A program made the translations under genes and the position numbers. The notes beneath the pieces were generated by a model. It worked only from the letters and a program-made list of their open reading frames with translations, had not been told where the DNA came from and did no database searches. A stretch of DNA of 59,880 bases from NCBI RefSeq assembly GCF_015062905.1, contig NZ_SUTK01000006.1, positions 1 to 59,880 of the forward strand, given 5' to 3'. Below, piece by piece: positions 17,755-26,616 of this stretch (position 1 is its first letter; each line of letters opens with the position of its first letter). The DNA comes from Methanobrevibacter thaueri. Lineage in GTDB: Archaea; Methanobacteriota; Methanobacteria; Methanobacteriales; Methanobacteriaceae.

Positions 17755-17778
17755 TAAAATTAAAAAAAAAGAAAAAGA
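17755..17778 (-). terminator. oligo-T terminator after the UPF0058 gene
   Basis: The minus strand shows two T runs (TTTTTCTTTTTTTTT) starting a few bases after the stop at 17780, directly before the comA promoter region. Confidence 0.5.
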
Positions 17779-17779
17779 G

Positions 17780-18067
17780 TTATTCGGCATGAAGTTCAGC
17801 TTCAGACCTTCTCACCAAATCGGATAATGAGTTGCGGACATTTTCAGGGATAGGGTTGTCCTCCCTTTTGGCGATGATTTCGGAAATAATCTTGCATAGA
17901 ACAAAGATGGCATGCTTGTGCTCAGCCTTTGTCTTGTGGATGTGATGGGGGCTTATTTTCAGGGTGATATATTCACTACAGTCGTTTTTGATTTGGTCGT
18001 CTTCTGCTAAATACTTTAAAACATATACTAAAAATTGATGCATTTGTATCATTTCGTCCTTATACAT
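17780..18067 (-). CDS. UPF0058 family protein
   Basis: A 95-residue, mostly helical protein. The N-terminal MYKDEMIQMHQFLVYVLKYL matches the UPF0058 family, small archaeal proteins of unknown function. HHIHKTKAEHKHAIFVL contains a histidine cluster that could bind metal; this is an inference. It is monocistronic by spacing, with an oligo-T terminator. Confidence 0.8.
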   Translation of the reverse strand: MYKDEMIQMHQFLVYVLKYLAEDDQIKNDCSEYITLKISPHHIHKTKAEHKHAIFVLCKIISEIIAKREDNPIPENVRNSLSDLVRRSEAELHAE

Positions 18068-18204
18068 AGATATCTAACCCTTATTTAACTAATTTCAGTT
18101 AGTTAAAAATTAACTCCTTCAATATATACAATAATATTATATTATTATCATATTTAAATATTGCATTCAAAAATATATTACGAAAAATGGAAAATCAATT
18201 TGTC

Positions 18205-18915
18205 TTAAATTTTATTAATGTCGAATTTATCCGTCTCTACGATTTTAGGAAGCCTTCCCACCGTTGCAACATTGCCTCCGCATATAATCAGAACGCCATC
18301 AAAGAGGTCACTGTAGGATTCGGCTGTCTCGGCGGCATTTGAAACCCTGTCCTCACTGTTTTGACCTTTTGCATCATTTGCAATTCTTGTTGCAAGCCCG
18401 TCAGCCACTGATGCGGAATTTGAAATTACCGTAACGCTGTCCGATGCGCCGAAACTGATGGAATGGCCAATCTTTCCAGATGAGGTGCAGATGCCCAATG
18501 GGGATTTCCTTTCTGTGATTTTAAATGCAATGCCATTTCCCAAAATCTCATTTTCGGAATATATTCCGCATAAAACGGTCCTGTCATTAACAAGAGCAAT
18601 GTCCCCGCCGTTTTCCACAATGGAATTTTTAGAATTCATATCCATCAGATAATCCAAAGACATCTCGGAAATGGTTCCCGCAACACATGCCATAGGACCA
18701 ACTTCACATAAACTAGATGATTCATACATCTTGGACACTATTAAAGGCAGGTTTTCATCATTGCTTGGGATTGGATTGAAGCTGTGTAGAAAATCAGGAT
18801 TCTGGGCAATGTATGAGCTTAAATCTGCCCTGATTGAACGGATATAATTCTCCAAATCATGATCTGTCACATCACTCCTCAGTCTGATGTGGGTTTCGCC
18901 GATGTTGATTTCCAT
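18205..18915 (-). CDS. UPF0280 family protein (ApbE-like fold)
   Basis: A 236-residue protein of the UPF0280 family, related to ApbE flavin transferases and found widely in methanogens. Visible are GPMACVAGTISE, VENGGDIAL and SFGASDSVTVISNSASVADGLATRIAN, matching the family's glycine-rich and ApbE-like segments. No biochemical role is established to my knowledge. It is divergent from cpgS with only 43 bases between the two start codons. Confidence 0.82.
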   Translation of the reverse strand: MEINIGETHIRLRSDVTDHDLENYIRSIRADLSSYIAQNPDFLHSFNPIPSNDENLPLIVSKMYESSSLCEVGPMACVAGTISEMSLDYLMDMNSKNSIVENGGDIALVNDRTVLCGIYSENEILGNGIAFKITERKSPLGICTSSGKIGHSISFGASDSVTVISNSASVADGLATRIANDAKGQNSEDRVSNAAETAESYSDLFDGVLIICGGNVATVGRLPKIVETDKFDINKI

Positions 18916-18958
18916 AATTTATAATTAAACTTTTATTTATTAAAACTATACTATTATT
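18916..18958. promoter_or_regulatory. 43-bp divergent promoter region between UPF0280 and cpgS
   Basis: The spacer is almost pure A/T and contains TTTATTTATTAAAACTATA and its mirror-like AATTTATAATTAAA. Two archaeal promoters must fit here or reach into the coding regions, so both transcripts should have very short or no leaders. No Shine-Dalgarno sequence precedes cpgS. Confidence 0.45.
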
Positions 18959-20338
18959 ATGAAATCCTTAACTAAAATGCTCTGTTTGGTAGACGGTGAA
19001 CACTATCTTCCAGTCACACAAGAGGCAATAGACACACTAAACAATTTGGAACACATTGATATCAGGGGAGCAGTATTCATCGGAGGAACAGAAAAGCTCA
19101 GGGATGATTCCGAGGAATCCTACTCAGAAAAGCTTGGAATACCTGTCCAGTTTGCAAAAGGCAAGGACATCCCATACGACATCATTGTGGAAATGATTCG
19201 AAAATACGACATCGACACCGTCTTTGATTTGAGCGACGAGCCGATACTTGACTATTCAAAAAGGTTCAAGATTGCATGCCGTGTCCTGAATGAGGGAATA
19301 TCATATGAGGGACCGGACTTCAAGTTCGAGCCTACAACACAGTATGACATAATGGAAAAGCCTTCAATAACAATTCTCGGAACAGGCAAAAGAATAGGAA
19401 AGACTGCAGTGTCAGGTTTCGTCTCAAGACTGATTGACAGGAACGGATACGAGCCATGCGTAATAGCAATGGGAAGGGGCGGACCTGAAGAGCCTGAAAT
19501 CGTGCACGGGGAAAAGGTTGAAATCAATGCGCAATTCCTTCTCGAGCAATCAGAAAAGGGCGTTCATGCCGCAAGTGACCACTGGGAAGATGCGCTTATG
19601 AGCAGGATTCTAACCATCGGATGCAGACGCTGCGGTGGAGGAATGGCAGGCGAAGTCTTTTTGACCAACATGAAAAAGGGTGCAAGGCTTGCAAATGAGG
19701 TCGACTCCAAATTCGCAATATTCGAGGGAAGCGGAGCTGCAATACCTCCAATCAAGACCAACAAGAAGATTGCACTTATCGGAGCAAACCAGCCGATTGA
19801 AAACCTCACAACTTACTTCGGTCCATATAGGGTAGGCCTTGGAGATCTGGTCATTCTGACAATGTGTGAGGAGCCGATGTGCTCTGCGGATAAGGTAAAA
19901 GAAATAGAGGAGTTTGTGAGTGAAGTGAATCCCGATGCAACCGTGATATCAACAGTATTCAGGCCTAAGGCACTTGACGACATAAGCGGCAAGAAGGTTC
20001 TCTTTGCAACAACCGCTCCGGAAGCCGTAAAGGACAAATTGGTTGAATATCTTGAGGAGAACTTCAACTGTGAGGTTGTCGGAACCACAGCGCACCTTTC
20101 AAACAGGCCGCTTCTACGTGAAGACATGCAGAAATACATGGACAAGGCCGACGTCATGCTCACCGAGCTCAAGGCTGCTGCAGTTGACGTTGCAACAAAG
20201 GATGCTATAGCCCACGGCCTTGAAGTCGTCTACTGCGACAACATACCAGTGCCTATAGATGATTCATACCCTGATTTGGCAAAGTCCGTATTAAAATTAG
20301 TTGACTCAGCCATTGATGATTTCAACAAATCATCATAA
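18959..20338 (+). CDS. cpgS: cyclic 2,3-diphosphoglycerate synthetase
   Basis: ATP-dependent ring closure of 2,3-diphosphoglycerate to cyclic 2,3-diphosphoglycerate, an intracellular solute and phosphate/energy store of Methanobacteriales. The 459-residue protein has a P-loop-like GTGKRIGKT (141-149), AMGRGGPEEPEIV, CRRCGGGMAGE and FEGSGAAIPP, matching the synthetase. Length is as expected for the family. No ribosome-binding site is visible, consistent with a leaderless or near-leaderless mRNA. Confidence 0.92.
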   Translation: MKSLTKMLCLVDGEHYLPVTQEAIDTLNNLEHIDIRGAVFIGGTEKLRDDSEESYSEKLGIPVQFAKGKDIPYDIIVEMIRKYDIDTVFDLSDEPILDYSKRFKIACRVLNEGISYEGPDFKFEPTTQYDIMEKPSITILGTGKRIGKTAVSGFVSRLIDRNGYEPCVIAMGRGGPEEPEIVHGEKVEINAQFLLEQSEKGVHAASDHWEDALMSRILTIGCRRCGGGMAGEVFLTNMKKGARLANEVDSKFAIFEGSGAAIPPIKTNKKIALIGANQPIENLTTYFGPYRVGLGDLVILTMCEEPMCSADKVKEIEEFVSEVNPDATVISTVFRPKALDDISGKKVLFATTAPEAVKDKLVEYLEENFNCEVVGTTAHLSNRPLLREDMQKYMDKADVMLTELKAAAVDVATKDAIAHGLEVVYCDNIPVPIDDSYPDLAKSVLKLVDSAIDDFNKSS

Positions 20339-20342
20339 ACTT

Positions 20343-20352
20343 TCTTTTTTTT
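20343..20352 (+). terminator. oligo-T terminator of cpgS
   Basis: A run of eight T residues starts seven bases after the cpgS stop and reaches the stop codon of the convergent gene. Confidence 0.45.
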
Positions 20353-20677
20353 AGCGAAATGCCGCTATCATTGACAGCACCCAGATTGCCACAGTAACTA
20401 TCAATACATATTTTCCGTGCTTTTTGGCATTTGGCGAATCCCTTGTCATGAGATAAATTGCTGCAATCAGACCGAAGAGTGGAATGAAAATCGCCAGAAC
20501 ATATCCTGCCACAATTGCAAAGGTATGGCTTTTCTCGCTGGCCTCGATGAACTGCTGAGTGTTTTGCTGATGGCTGTCAATTGGGCCTGACATATTATCC
20601 AGATTGCATCCGCAGTTTTTGCAGAATTTTGCTGAATCAATGAGCTCTTCACCGCATGATGGACAATATTTGGTCAT
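20351..20677 (-). CDS. zinc-ribbon membrane protein
   Basis: A 108-residue protein with an N-terminal zinc ribbon (YCPSCGEEL, FCKNCGCNL), a polar linker and two membrane helices (about residues 53-78 and 88-106) separated by a basic loop with KKHGKYVLI. The C-terminal half is clearly related to the 72-residue protein at 47050, which lacks the ribbon. The start at 20677 is chosen because GAGGAG, formed by the last codons of the upstream gene, lies eight bases before it. Function unknown. Confidence 0.8.
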   Translation of the reverse strand: MTKYCPSCGEELIDSAKFCKNCGCNLDNMSGPIDSHQQNTQQFIEASEKSHTFAIVAGYVLAIFIPLFGLIAAIYLMTRDSPNAKKHGKYVLIVTVAIWVLSMIAAFR

Positions 20678-20681
20678 GTAA

Positions 20682-21251
20682 TCACTCCTCACTAAACATC
20701 TTGTTGATTAGGTCCTCTTCTGACTTGTAGAAGTTAAGCTTCAATACCCTTTGAAGGGTGTCAGGGGCTCCAAGCAGCTCCATTGCCTGGTCCCATGGAA
20801 TGAAGACCTTCTTTGCATCCTGCTTGTAGCAAAGTTCCAAAGTTTGGGGCAACATTCCCTTACTTGAGTCAGTGAGTATTACTGTAGCATCATCAATATT
20901 TTGATTTCTGTTTATGGATTCATCAGATATGATTTCTGCTATATTAAAATTAGTTGTTTCATCATCACCCATCAGATTATCAATCACTTTTTCATTATTT
21001 TGGATAGATAATTTGTAGATGTCACCGTCTATGAAATATACCTCGCCGACCTCACATGTGACGTCAAGAAGTGATGTGAATTCATCGGCATCAGGATATA
21101 CCTCTTCCGGCTCCTCGAATTCCGGGATGACATAGCCTGACTTGTCCACAAAGTCGGCTTCACCGGCGATGATTTTCAAAAGGCGGATGATTTCCCTGTT
21201 CTGCTTTTCTATATTCTTGTTGACTCTTATTAACTCAGCTAGTTCAGACAT
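20682..21251 (-). CDS. uncharacterised acidic protein with N-terminal coiled coil
   Basis: A 189-residue soluble protein. An N-terminal helix (about residues 1-30, EKQNREIIRLLKII) may form a coiled coil; a very acidic linker with EFEEPEEVYPDADEF follows, then a mixed domain. No family is recognised. The stop supplies the ribosome-binding site of the zinc-ribbon membrane gene, so the two are translationally linked. A predicted structured RNA lies in the 254 bases upstream. Confidence 0.7.
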   Translation of the reverse strand: MSELAELIRVNKNIEKQNREIIRLLKIIAGEADFVDKSGYVIPEFEEPEEVYPDADEFTSLLDVTCEVGEVYFIDGDIYKLSIQNNEKVIDNLMGDDETTNFNIAEIISDESINRNQNIDDATVILTDSSKGMLPQTLELCYKQDAKKVFIPWDQAMELLGAPDTLQRVLKLNFYKSEEDLINKMFSEE

Positions 21252-21289
21252 GATATTCTATTTAAAATTAGTAATTATTAAAATTTTTT

Positions 21290-21430
21290 GAAGGAGCCTC
21301 ACCGGCATCAACAAACCCTCGAATAAAAAAAGTACATACAAAATTGCCGATAAGGTTCCTTCCAACCATCACCAAATAGTGGGGGATTGTCCCTTAACAA
21401 TCCCATATATTGATATGAACCTCATATGTT
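21290..21430 (-). ncRNA. candidate structured RNA with a 17-bp stem and two smaller hairpins
   Basis: In the gap between two minus-strand genes the arms 21346-21362 and 21290-21306 pair over 17 positions with a single internal A-C mismatch. Two of the pairs are G-U wobbles only when the minus strand is transcribed; on the plus strand they become C-A mismatches. The loop is 39 nt. Upstream on the same strand lie a perfect 8-bp hairpin (21383-21404) and a 6-bp hairpin (21413-21427). A 32-codon open frame crosses the region but has no recognisable protein. It could be a small RNA, a leader element for the gene at 21251, or the relic of a small mobile element. Confidence 0.5.
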
Positions 21431-21505
21431 ATATATTTTGTCATTTAAAGCCATTACAATATTGCAATTGGAATATAATATTATAATATGGCTTCAATTA
21501 TGAAA

Positions 21506-22474
21506 TCATGATAACAGAAACATGTAATAGATGGTGTCGCACAGCTTCTCGTCATGGGCAAACCTCTCGAATCCTATTGAATATTTTAGGAGAGTGACCC
21601 TTGGAATCAGGACGTTGTCGGTTTGGGGATTGAGAACTATTCCCTCCATATCCTCCGAAAGGACAAAGTTCACAAGCATCGCAAGGTTCACTACCTGTGA
21701 ATACCTGAACTTGTCTGTTTCAACCTCTTTCATCTTATCCTCGCTTGAAAATAGGGTTGCATATGTCCCTCCGACCCTGTCGGTGTACATCTGAGCCAGC
21801 GGACCTGAATCCATCATGGATATGATGCCGTCCTTTGCCTTTGAAGCCAAATCCACATCGCTCACCATCATTGTCAGAAGCCTTGAGTTGGACATCACCT
21901 CAAAGAGAGCCTCGTAATCCCCGATGTTATTGGGATTTTCGATGAACCTTTCAAGATCATCATTTCTCGCATTCTTCATTTCCCTGAGCTCCTCAGCGGT
22001 GTATCCTCTGGTGGAGTAGAAGTTGGTTTTCGGAATGTGCCTGATTTCCAGGATGAACTCCTTGGTGAAGACATACTTTTCGGTTGCCGGATTGAGGACA
22101 TAGCCTTCAATGTCGCTTGTCTTTAAAACGTTCTGGTAGAGCTCGAAGGAATTCTGCATCAGCTCAATGTCCTCCTCATCCTTGAAGAACTTCCTGAACT
22201 CATCCGGGTCTGTGAAAAGTGGAGTCAGTCTCAGTCCGTTGTCATCTTCATATATGATGAAATTGAGGTTGAAATCATCCCTTTTGGCGGGAATATAAAG
22301 GTTTGAATATCGAAACTCATGTATAAGCCTCAATGTCAAATCCTTTGTAAGCTCATTTCCGTTTGAATATATATCTTCTATTACTGTCCTGAGGTGTTTG
22401 TGGTTAGTCATCAAAGTTATTTTGTCTGAAAAGATATTTAAATGATTCAGGCAGGAACCTGTCATTTCTAACAT
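21506..22474 (-). CDS. tandem SseB-like domain protein
   Basis: A 322-residue soluble protein with two copies of an SseB-like fold. Each copy has an F/Y-rich start, a TDPDEF- or SSEDKM-type segment and a final EGxVLNPxT.. (DIEGYVLNPATEKYVFT; DMEGIVLNPQTDNVLIP). It has a paralogue at 26617. SseB-type domains occur in secretion-linked and stress proteins, but the exact function is unknown. Its ATG overlaps the stop of the helicase gene by a few bases (ATGTTAG), suggesting coupled translation. A start at an internal ATG near residue 22 is possible. Confidence 0.72.
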   Translation of the reverse strand: MLEMTGSCLNHLNIFSDKITLMTNHKHLRTVIEDIYSNGNELTKDLTLRLIHEFRYSNLYIPAKRDDFNLNFIIYEDDNGLRLTPLFTDPDEFRKFFKDEEDIELMQNSFELYQNVLKTSDIEGYVLNPATEKYVFTKEFILEIRHIPKTNFYSTRGYTAEELREMKNARNDDLERFIENPNNIGDYEALFEVMSNSRLLTMMVSDVDLASKAKDGIISMMDSGPLAQMYTDRVGGTYATLFSSEDKMKEVETDKFRYSQVVNLAMLVNFVLSEDMEGIVLNPQTDNVLIPRVTLLKYSIGFERFAHDEKLCDTIYYMFLLS

Positions 22475-23982
22475 ATTTCGGATATTCTTGAATCTATGAA
22501 ATATGTCACGCAGGAGTCGTCCTCAAACCTCATTCCCCTTCCGTAGGTCTGGACCAGCGCAAGGGAAGTCTTATAATTATACCAGTCCTCATCTGCGTTC
22601 GCCCTCATCATTATCTGCTTGTCTCCCAAATCGGGATAGGGCAGCTTGTACATTATTTGAAAGCGGCACAGGTCTCCCGGCAGGTCAACACCCTCATTCA
22701 TGGACGGCGAAACCAATACCAGCGGATCGTTGCTTTTCTTGAACCTTTCAAGCTGCTCGGCACGGTTCTGTGTGTTGTGCTCCATCAGCCTTGAATCATT
22801 CAGATTGTCAATGAGATAGTCCTTGCATGATGCGCTTACGGTGTGTATGATTCCCTTATCGTTTTCATGTCTCTTTAAAATAGTTTTTACAATGTCAAGG
22901 GTTTTTGGAGCGTTTTCGCCTATGCATTTGCGGGACATGTCATACTCCCCTATAGGGACTACAGGATTTCTTTTGAAGTCAAAGGGAGACTTCCGCCTTA
23001 TCGCATATATCTCATCCTCCCCTATTCCAAGGCATTTGGAAAAGAATTTCCAGTCAAGTATGGTTGCGCTCATGAATATGCAGACCTCACCGTATTCCAA
23101 TAGGGTGTTTCTGGCGTAGTTGTCCACCTTAAGGGGCTTGAATTCAAGAATATCATATTCCTGATTGTAGTCGAAAACCCAGCTGTAGGGGTCATATGCG
23201 ATGTTTTCGATGAAGCGGTTGCAGTCGCCTATCTCCCTTTTGATGAAGGCTATCTTTTCTGCAAGATGTGGCTTCGGGACATCCCGGATTTTCTCAAGTT
23301 CCTTCAGGTATTTTTCCCTTACCTCATGGATGAACATGAGCCACACATCATAATCGCCGTTTTCAAGCTCATAAATCATGCCGTCTGTTATGTCCAGCTT
23401 CAGGTAGCTTGACAGGTCACTTAAGGAAAACTCGAGCTTCAGCTGGCTCATTATGACATTTTCAAGGTTATGAGCCTCATCACAGATTAGGAGTTCCCTT
23501 TTTTTGAAGTCCCCTACATAGTTGAGCTCCAGAAACATGTAATGATAGTTGGAGATGACGGTTTTAGAATTGAGTGCAAGATGCTTTTGGATATAGTAGT
23601 CGCAGTCTTCTTTGGGATTTTCACAAGATTCCTCGCCTGCAATGCATTTGCCCTCGTCGCAGGAAAGTGTGATATCCCTGCTGCAGGTGAAGTTTCCCCT
23701 TCCCTTTACAAGGCTGATACCATTGAAATCCTCAAGGTACTGATCCTGCAGCTGTTTTGTGACGGTCAATATATATGAAGAGTCATATATTGATGAAAGT
23801 GTGGCGGCAATGGCGGATTTTCCGGTTCCCGTTCCGGCTTCAAGCACTATATATTTATAGCCCTGGCTGATTGCATCGATTATTTCAGAAATCGTTTCCA
23901 TCTGGTCTGTCCTTGGGCTTTTGAAGGGAAAGTGCCTTTCGGCCACGGAAGAAATTTTCGAATAGTTGCTGTACTGCCACAT
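22468..23982 (-). CDS. Rad3/XPD/DinG-like superfamily 2 helicase
   Basis: A 504-residue ATP-dependent DNA helicase with Walker A AGTGTGKS (49-56), DEAH box (168-171), SAT motif (MSATI) and the motif VI-like QTYGRGMR. Between Walker A and DEAH lie C100, C108, C113, C120 and C127, in the place of the [4Fe-4S] cluster of XPD/DinG helicases, which suggests a cluster. It is shorter than XPD (about 650 residues or more). Role in DNA repair or defence is inferred. It is co-transcribed with the SseB-like gene at 21506. Confidence 0.88.
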   Translation of the reverse strand: MWQYSNYSKISSVAERHFPFKSPRTDQMETISEIIDAISQGYKYIVLEAGTGTGKSAIAATLSSIYDSSYILTVTKQLQDQYLEDFNGISLVKGRGNFTCSRDITLSCDEGKCIAGEESCENPKEDCDYYIQKHLALNSKTVISNYHYMFLELNYVGDFKKRELLICDEAHNLENVIMSQLKLEFSLSDLSSYLKLDITDGMIYELENGDYDVWLMFIHEVREKYLKELEKIRDVPKPHLAEKIAFIKREIGDCNRFIENIAYDPYSWVFDYNQEYDILEFKPLKVDNYARNTLLEYGEVCIFMSATILDWKFFSKCLGIGEDEIYAIRRKSPFDFKRNPVVPIGEYDMSRKCIGENAPKTLDIVKTILKRHENDKGIIHTVSASCKDYLIDNLNDSRLMEHNTQNRAEQLERFKKSNDPLVLVSPSMNEGVDLPGDLCRFQIMYKLPYPDLGDKQIMMRANADEDWYNYKTSLALVQTYGRGMRFEDDSCVTYFIDSRISEIC

Positions 23983-24040
23983 TGCTTTAACTTTATAGCC
24001 GGATAGTATTTAAACATTTAGAGAGAGCATTTGAAAACTA

Positions 24041-25105
24041 TTAATAGTCCTTGACCGAATCAATCAAATCATCCATATCGGCTACGAGATTATCGACATC
24101 CTCTGTGGTGGTTACATTGCCGCTGACAATCAGTTCGCTTGAAAGGTCATCCATCTTATCGGTGATTGCTTTCATGATATCAATTTTTGCCTCAATTTCA
24201 GAGGCGATCCTTGGTGAGTACTCATCTGCAAGGCTTATCATGGTGTATGCTGAATCCCTGTGCTTTTCAAAGAGCTTTGCTGACTTGTCTACGCCTGTGA
24301 TGAATCTGGTGTATGTCAATTGCGGCGGCTCGAAGCGTTTTGCTATCAAATCACGTGCAGACTTTTCCTTTGACTGGAACTTCTTGTTCAAATCGTCCAG
24401 CTCCAACTGATAGTCAAGGTATTCGGGAATGATCTGTGCCTTTGAGGTTGAGGTTTCAACCTTAGGGGTTTCCTTAATCTCCTTTTTAGGTTTTCTTTTC
24501 GGAAGTTCAGGCTTGACATCGTTATCATTTCTTGTAAGTTTGTGTATTCCGAATCCTATTGCAAGTGCCGGAACCTCAAATACGAGTGCAAACATGATTG
24601 CGCTTAAAATGATCATACTGTTGAATGAGAAAAGCCCTATGCCAAATGCCACAAGGAATATGACAAATGAGAATATTTTTGTTTTTGACTGCACATATCC
24701 TCCGTTAGGGGTTTGCCAATAGAAGAACAGATGATACAAATCCTGAAGCAATCCGTAATCGTTATAAATTAACTTGTTTACCGGCGGTTCGCCCTTGATT
24801 TTATGGAATATGTATCCCAAAAGAAATGTAATCAGCCCGAAAACAAGCGCAAGAGGTATTGCAAGAGGATATGATGGTGTTAACAACCAGAATATGGATA
24901 GATACAGGAATACTGCAATTCCTGAAAGCTTTGATTTTGCCAGGATGCTTCCCTGAGGATAGTTCCAGTAGAATAATCTGTGAATAAGGTCATCCTTTGG
25001 AGCTGTCAGGGCATTGACCTGCCTGAAGGTATTGCATCTGCATGATGGACAGAATTTTGTTCCGTCGTCAACTTCTTTTCCGCAATTGTTACATATCTTT
25101 GACAT
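24041..25105 (-). CDS. zinc-ribbon polytopic membrane protein with helical tail
   Basis: A 354-residue protein: zinc ribbon at the N-terminus (ICNNCGKEV, FCPSCRCN), about four membrane helices in two pairs (residues about 60-105 and 142-190), a lysine/proline-rich linker and a C-terminal helical domain of about 130 residues. The two membrane pairs are each preceded by an LIHRLFYWNYPQG/LYHLFFYWQTPNG-like motif, indicating an internal duplication. The tail (LDDLNKKFQSKEKSARDLI) weakly recalls XpaC/TelA-type helical proteins; this is only a suggestion. It starts two bases after the AAA+ gene. Confidence 0.78.
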   Translation of the reverse strand: MSKICNNCGKEVDDGTKFCPSCRCNTFRQVNALTAPKDDLIHRLFYWNYPQGSILAKSKLSGIAVFLYLSIFWLLTPSYPLAIPLALVFGLITFLLGYIFHKIKGEPPVNKLIYNDYGLLQDLYHLFFYWQTPNGGYVQSKTKIFSFVIFLVAFGIGLFSFNSMIILSAIMFALVFEVPALAIGFGIHKLTRNDNDVKPELPKRKPKKEIKETPKVETSTSKAQIIPEYLDYQLELDDLNKKFQSKEKSARDLIAKRFEPPQLTYTRFITGVDKSAKLFEKHRDSAYTMISLADEYSPRIASEIEAKIDIMKAITDKMDDLSSELIVSGNVTTTEDVDNLVADMDDLIDSVKDY

Positions 25106-25107
25106 AT

Positions 25108-26568
25108 CTATTCCTCAACTAAAAAATCCTCATAGGTTAAAGTATTAAGTTCTTCATCTGTGATGTCTTCCTGTGGAGCCAATCTGTTTGCCTGGGCTGT
25201 TATAACCTCTTCAAAGAAGTTCCTCACTGCCCTTCCGTTTGCAAAGTTGTCTGACTTGTGCTCGCACATCTTGGCGAAGTACTGCCTTGCATAATCGTCT
25301 GCCGGCCCGTCAAGCGTAAGGTTCGCATCGCTGCACATGAGCATGAAAATGTCATAGAGCTCCTCTGCGGTGTAGTCCTCGAAGTATATGAACTTGTTGA
25401 ACCTTGACTCAAGGCCAGGGTTTGAATGAAGGAACCTTTCCATCAGTGCAGGGTATCCCGCTACGATGACGATGAGGTCATCACGGTTGTCCTCCATTGC
25501 TTTTAATAGGGTGTCGATGGCTTCCTTTCCATAGTCGTTTTCGGAAGATGATGCCAGCGAATAGGCTTCGTCGATAAAGAGTATTCCTCCCATTGCCTCA
25601 TCGATGACTCCCTTTGTCTTTATGGCGGTCTGGCCAACATATCCCCCGACAAGGCCTGACCTGTCGGTTTCGATGAGGTGCCCCTTGGACAGCAGTCCAA
25701 TCTCATGGTAGATTTTGGATAGAAGCCTTGCCACAGTAGTCTTGCCCGTTCCAGGGTTTCCGCTGAAGACAAGATGAAGGCTCATTGCAGGCTGCTTGAT
25801 GCCGCGCTCCTCCCTTAACTTTCTGATTTGAACCAGATTGATCAGTGAGTTCACGTCCTTCTTGACACGCTCAAGGCCTATAAGCCTGTTCAGCTCCTCA
25901 AGATATTCATCAAGGGAATGGCTTTCCTCATCCTCCTCTTCGGGAGTTTCGAAATCCTTCGGAATCGCATATGAAAGGCCGTCATCCTCGATGAGATAGT
26001 CGCCCAGTCTCTTTTCCAGCCTGTCAATGTAATCGGTGTACTTCTCATAGACTTCAGGGTTTAGCTCGCCGTCAACTGTCAGGAAGAACTTTCCAAGGAA
26101 TTTGTATGACTCGAAAAGCTCGTTGCATGCCCTAACACCTGTCATGTCATAGTTTCTTGCGAACTGGTCAAGCTCATGAAGGCATTCGAATGACATCGGC
26201 ATCTCCTCGATTTCAACGTCCGTGAGCTTCATGATGTCCTCTTTGGTGTAATAGGAAACGAGAAGCTCGTTTATGAAGTTGAGCTCGTTGTCGGTGATGA
26301 CTCCGTCGCCCAGGCCGAGAAAGCTCAAATACCTGAACAGGTCATCAAGCACCACAACCTCAAGTGAGGCGTTCTGTGTGCTGATTGTGGGACATTGCTC
26401 CCTTAAAAGGCCGATGTCCAATGTCCTGATTAGAAACAGCATTCCTGAGAGGTGTTTTTTGAGATAGTCCATTTCAAGCTTTTCGGTTTTGGAGCCGCAA
26501 CCCGGACATGTGATTTTCGAGTCGTCCAATACCTTTCCGCATTTTGTGCAAATTGTCCATTCCAACAT
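25108..26568 (-). CDS. zinc-ribbon AAA+ ATPase of the CbbX/SpoVK type
   Basis: A 486-residue protein with an N-terminal zinc ribbon (ICTKCGKVL, CPGCG), a helical middle region with a TerB-like calcium-style motif (GDGVITDNELNFIN, about 87-100), an acidic linker, and a C-terminal AAA+ module: Walker A GNPGTGKTT (270-278), pore-loop-like GYVGQT, Walker B ILFIDEAY (329-336) and the arginine-rich ESRFNKFIYF. CbbX, SpoVK and EccA are the nearest known relatives and remodel or chaperone protein complexes. The partner is likely encoded beside it: the membrane protein at 24041 or the SseB-like protein at 26617. Confidence 0.88.
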   Translation of the reverse strand: MLEWTICTKCGKVLDDSKITCPGCGSKTEKLEMDYLKKHLSGMLFLIRTLDIGLLREQCPTISTQNASLEVVVLDDLFRYLSFLGLGDGVITDNELNFINELLVSYYTKEDIMKLTDVEIEEMPMSFECLHELDQFARNYDMTGVRACNELFESYKFLGKFFLTVDGELNPEVYEKYTDYIDRLEKRLGDYLIEDDGLSYAIPKDFETPEEEDEESHSLDEYLEELNRLIGLERVKKDVNSLINLVQIRKLREERGIKQPAMSLHLVFSGNPGTGKTTVARLLSKIYHEIGLLSKGHLIETDRSGLVGGYVGQTAIKTKGVIDEAMGGILFIDEAYSLASSSENDYGKEAIDTLLKAMEDNRDDLIVIVAGYPALMERFLHSNPGLESRFNKFIYFEDYTAEELYDIFMLMCSDANLTLDGPADDYARQYFAKMCEHKSDNFANGRAVRNFFEEVITAQANRLAPQEDITDEELNTLTYEDFLVEE

Positions 26569-26616
26569 AAGTATACCTAAAAATAGTTTTGACTTGGGGG
26601 ATTATATAAGTTGTGA

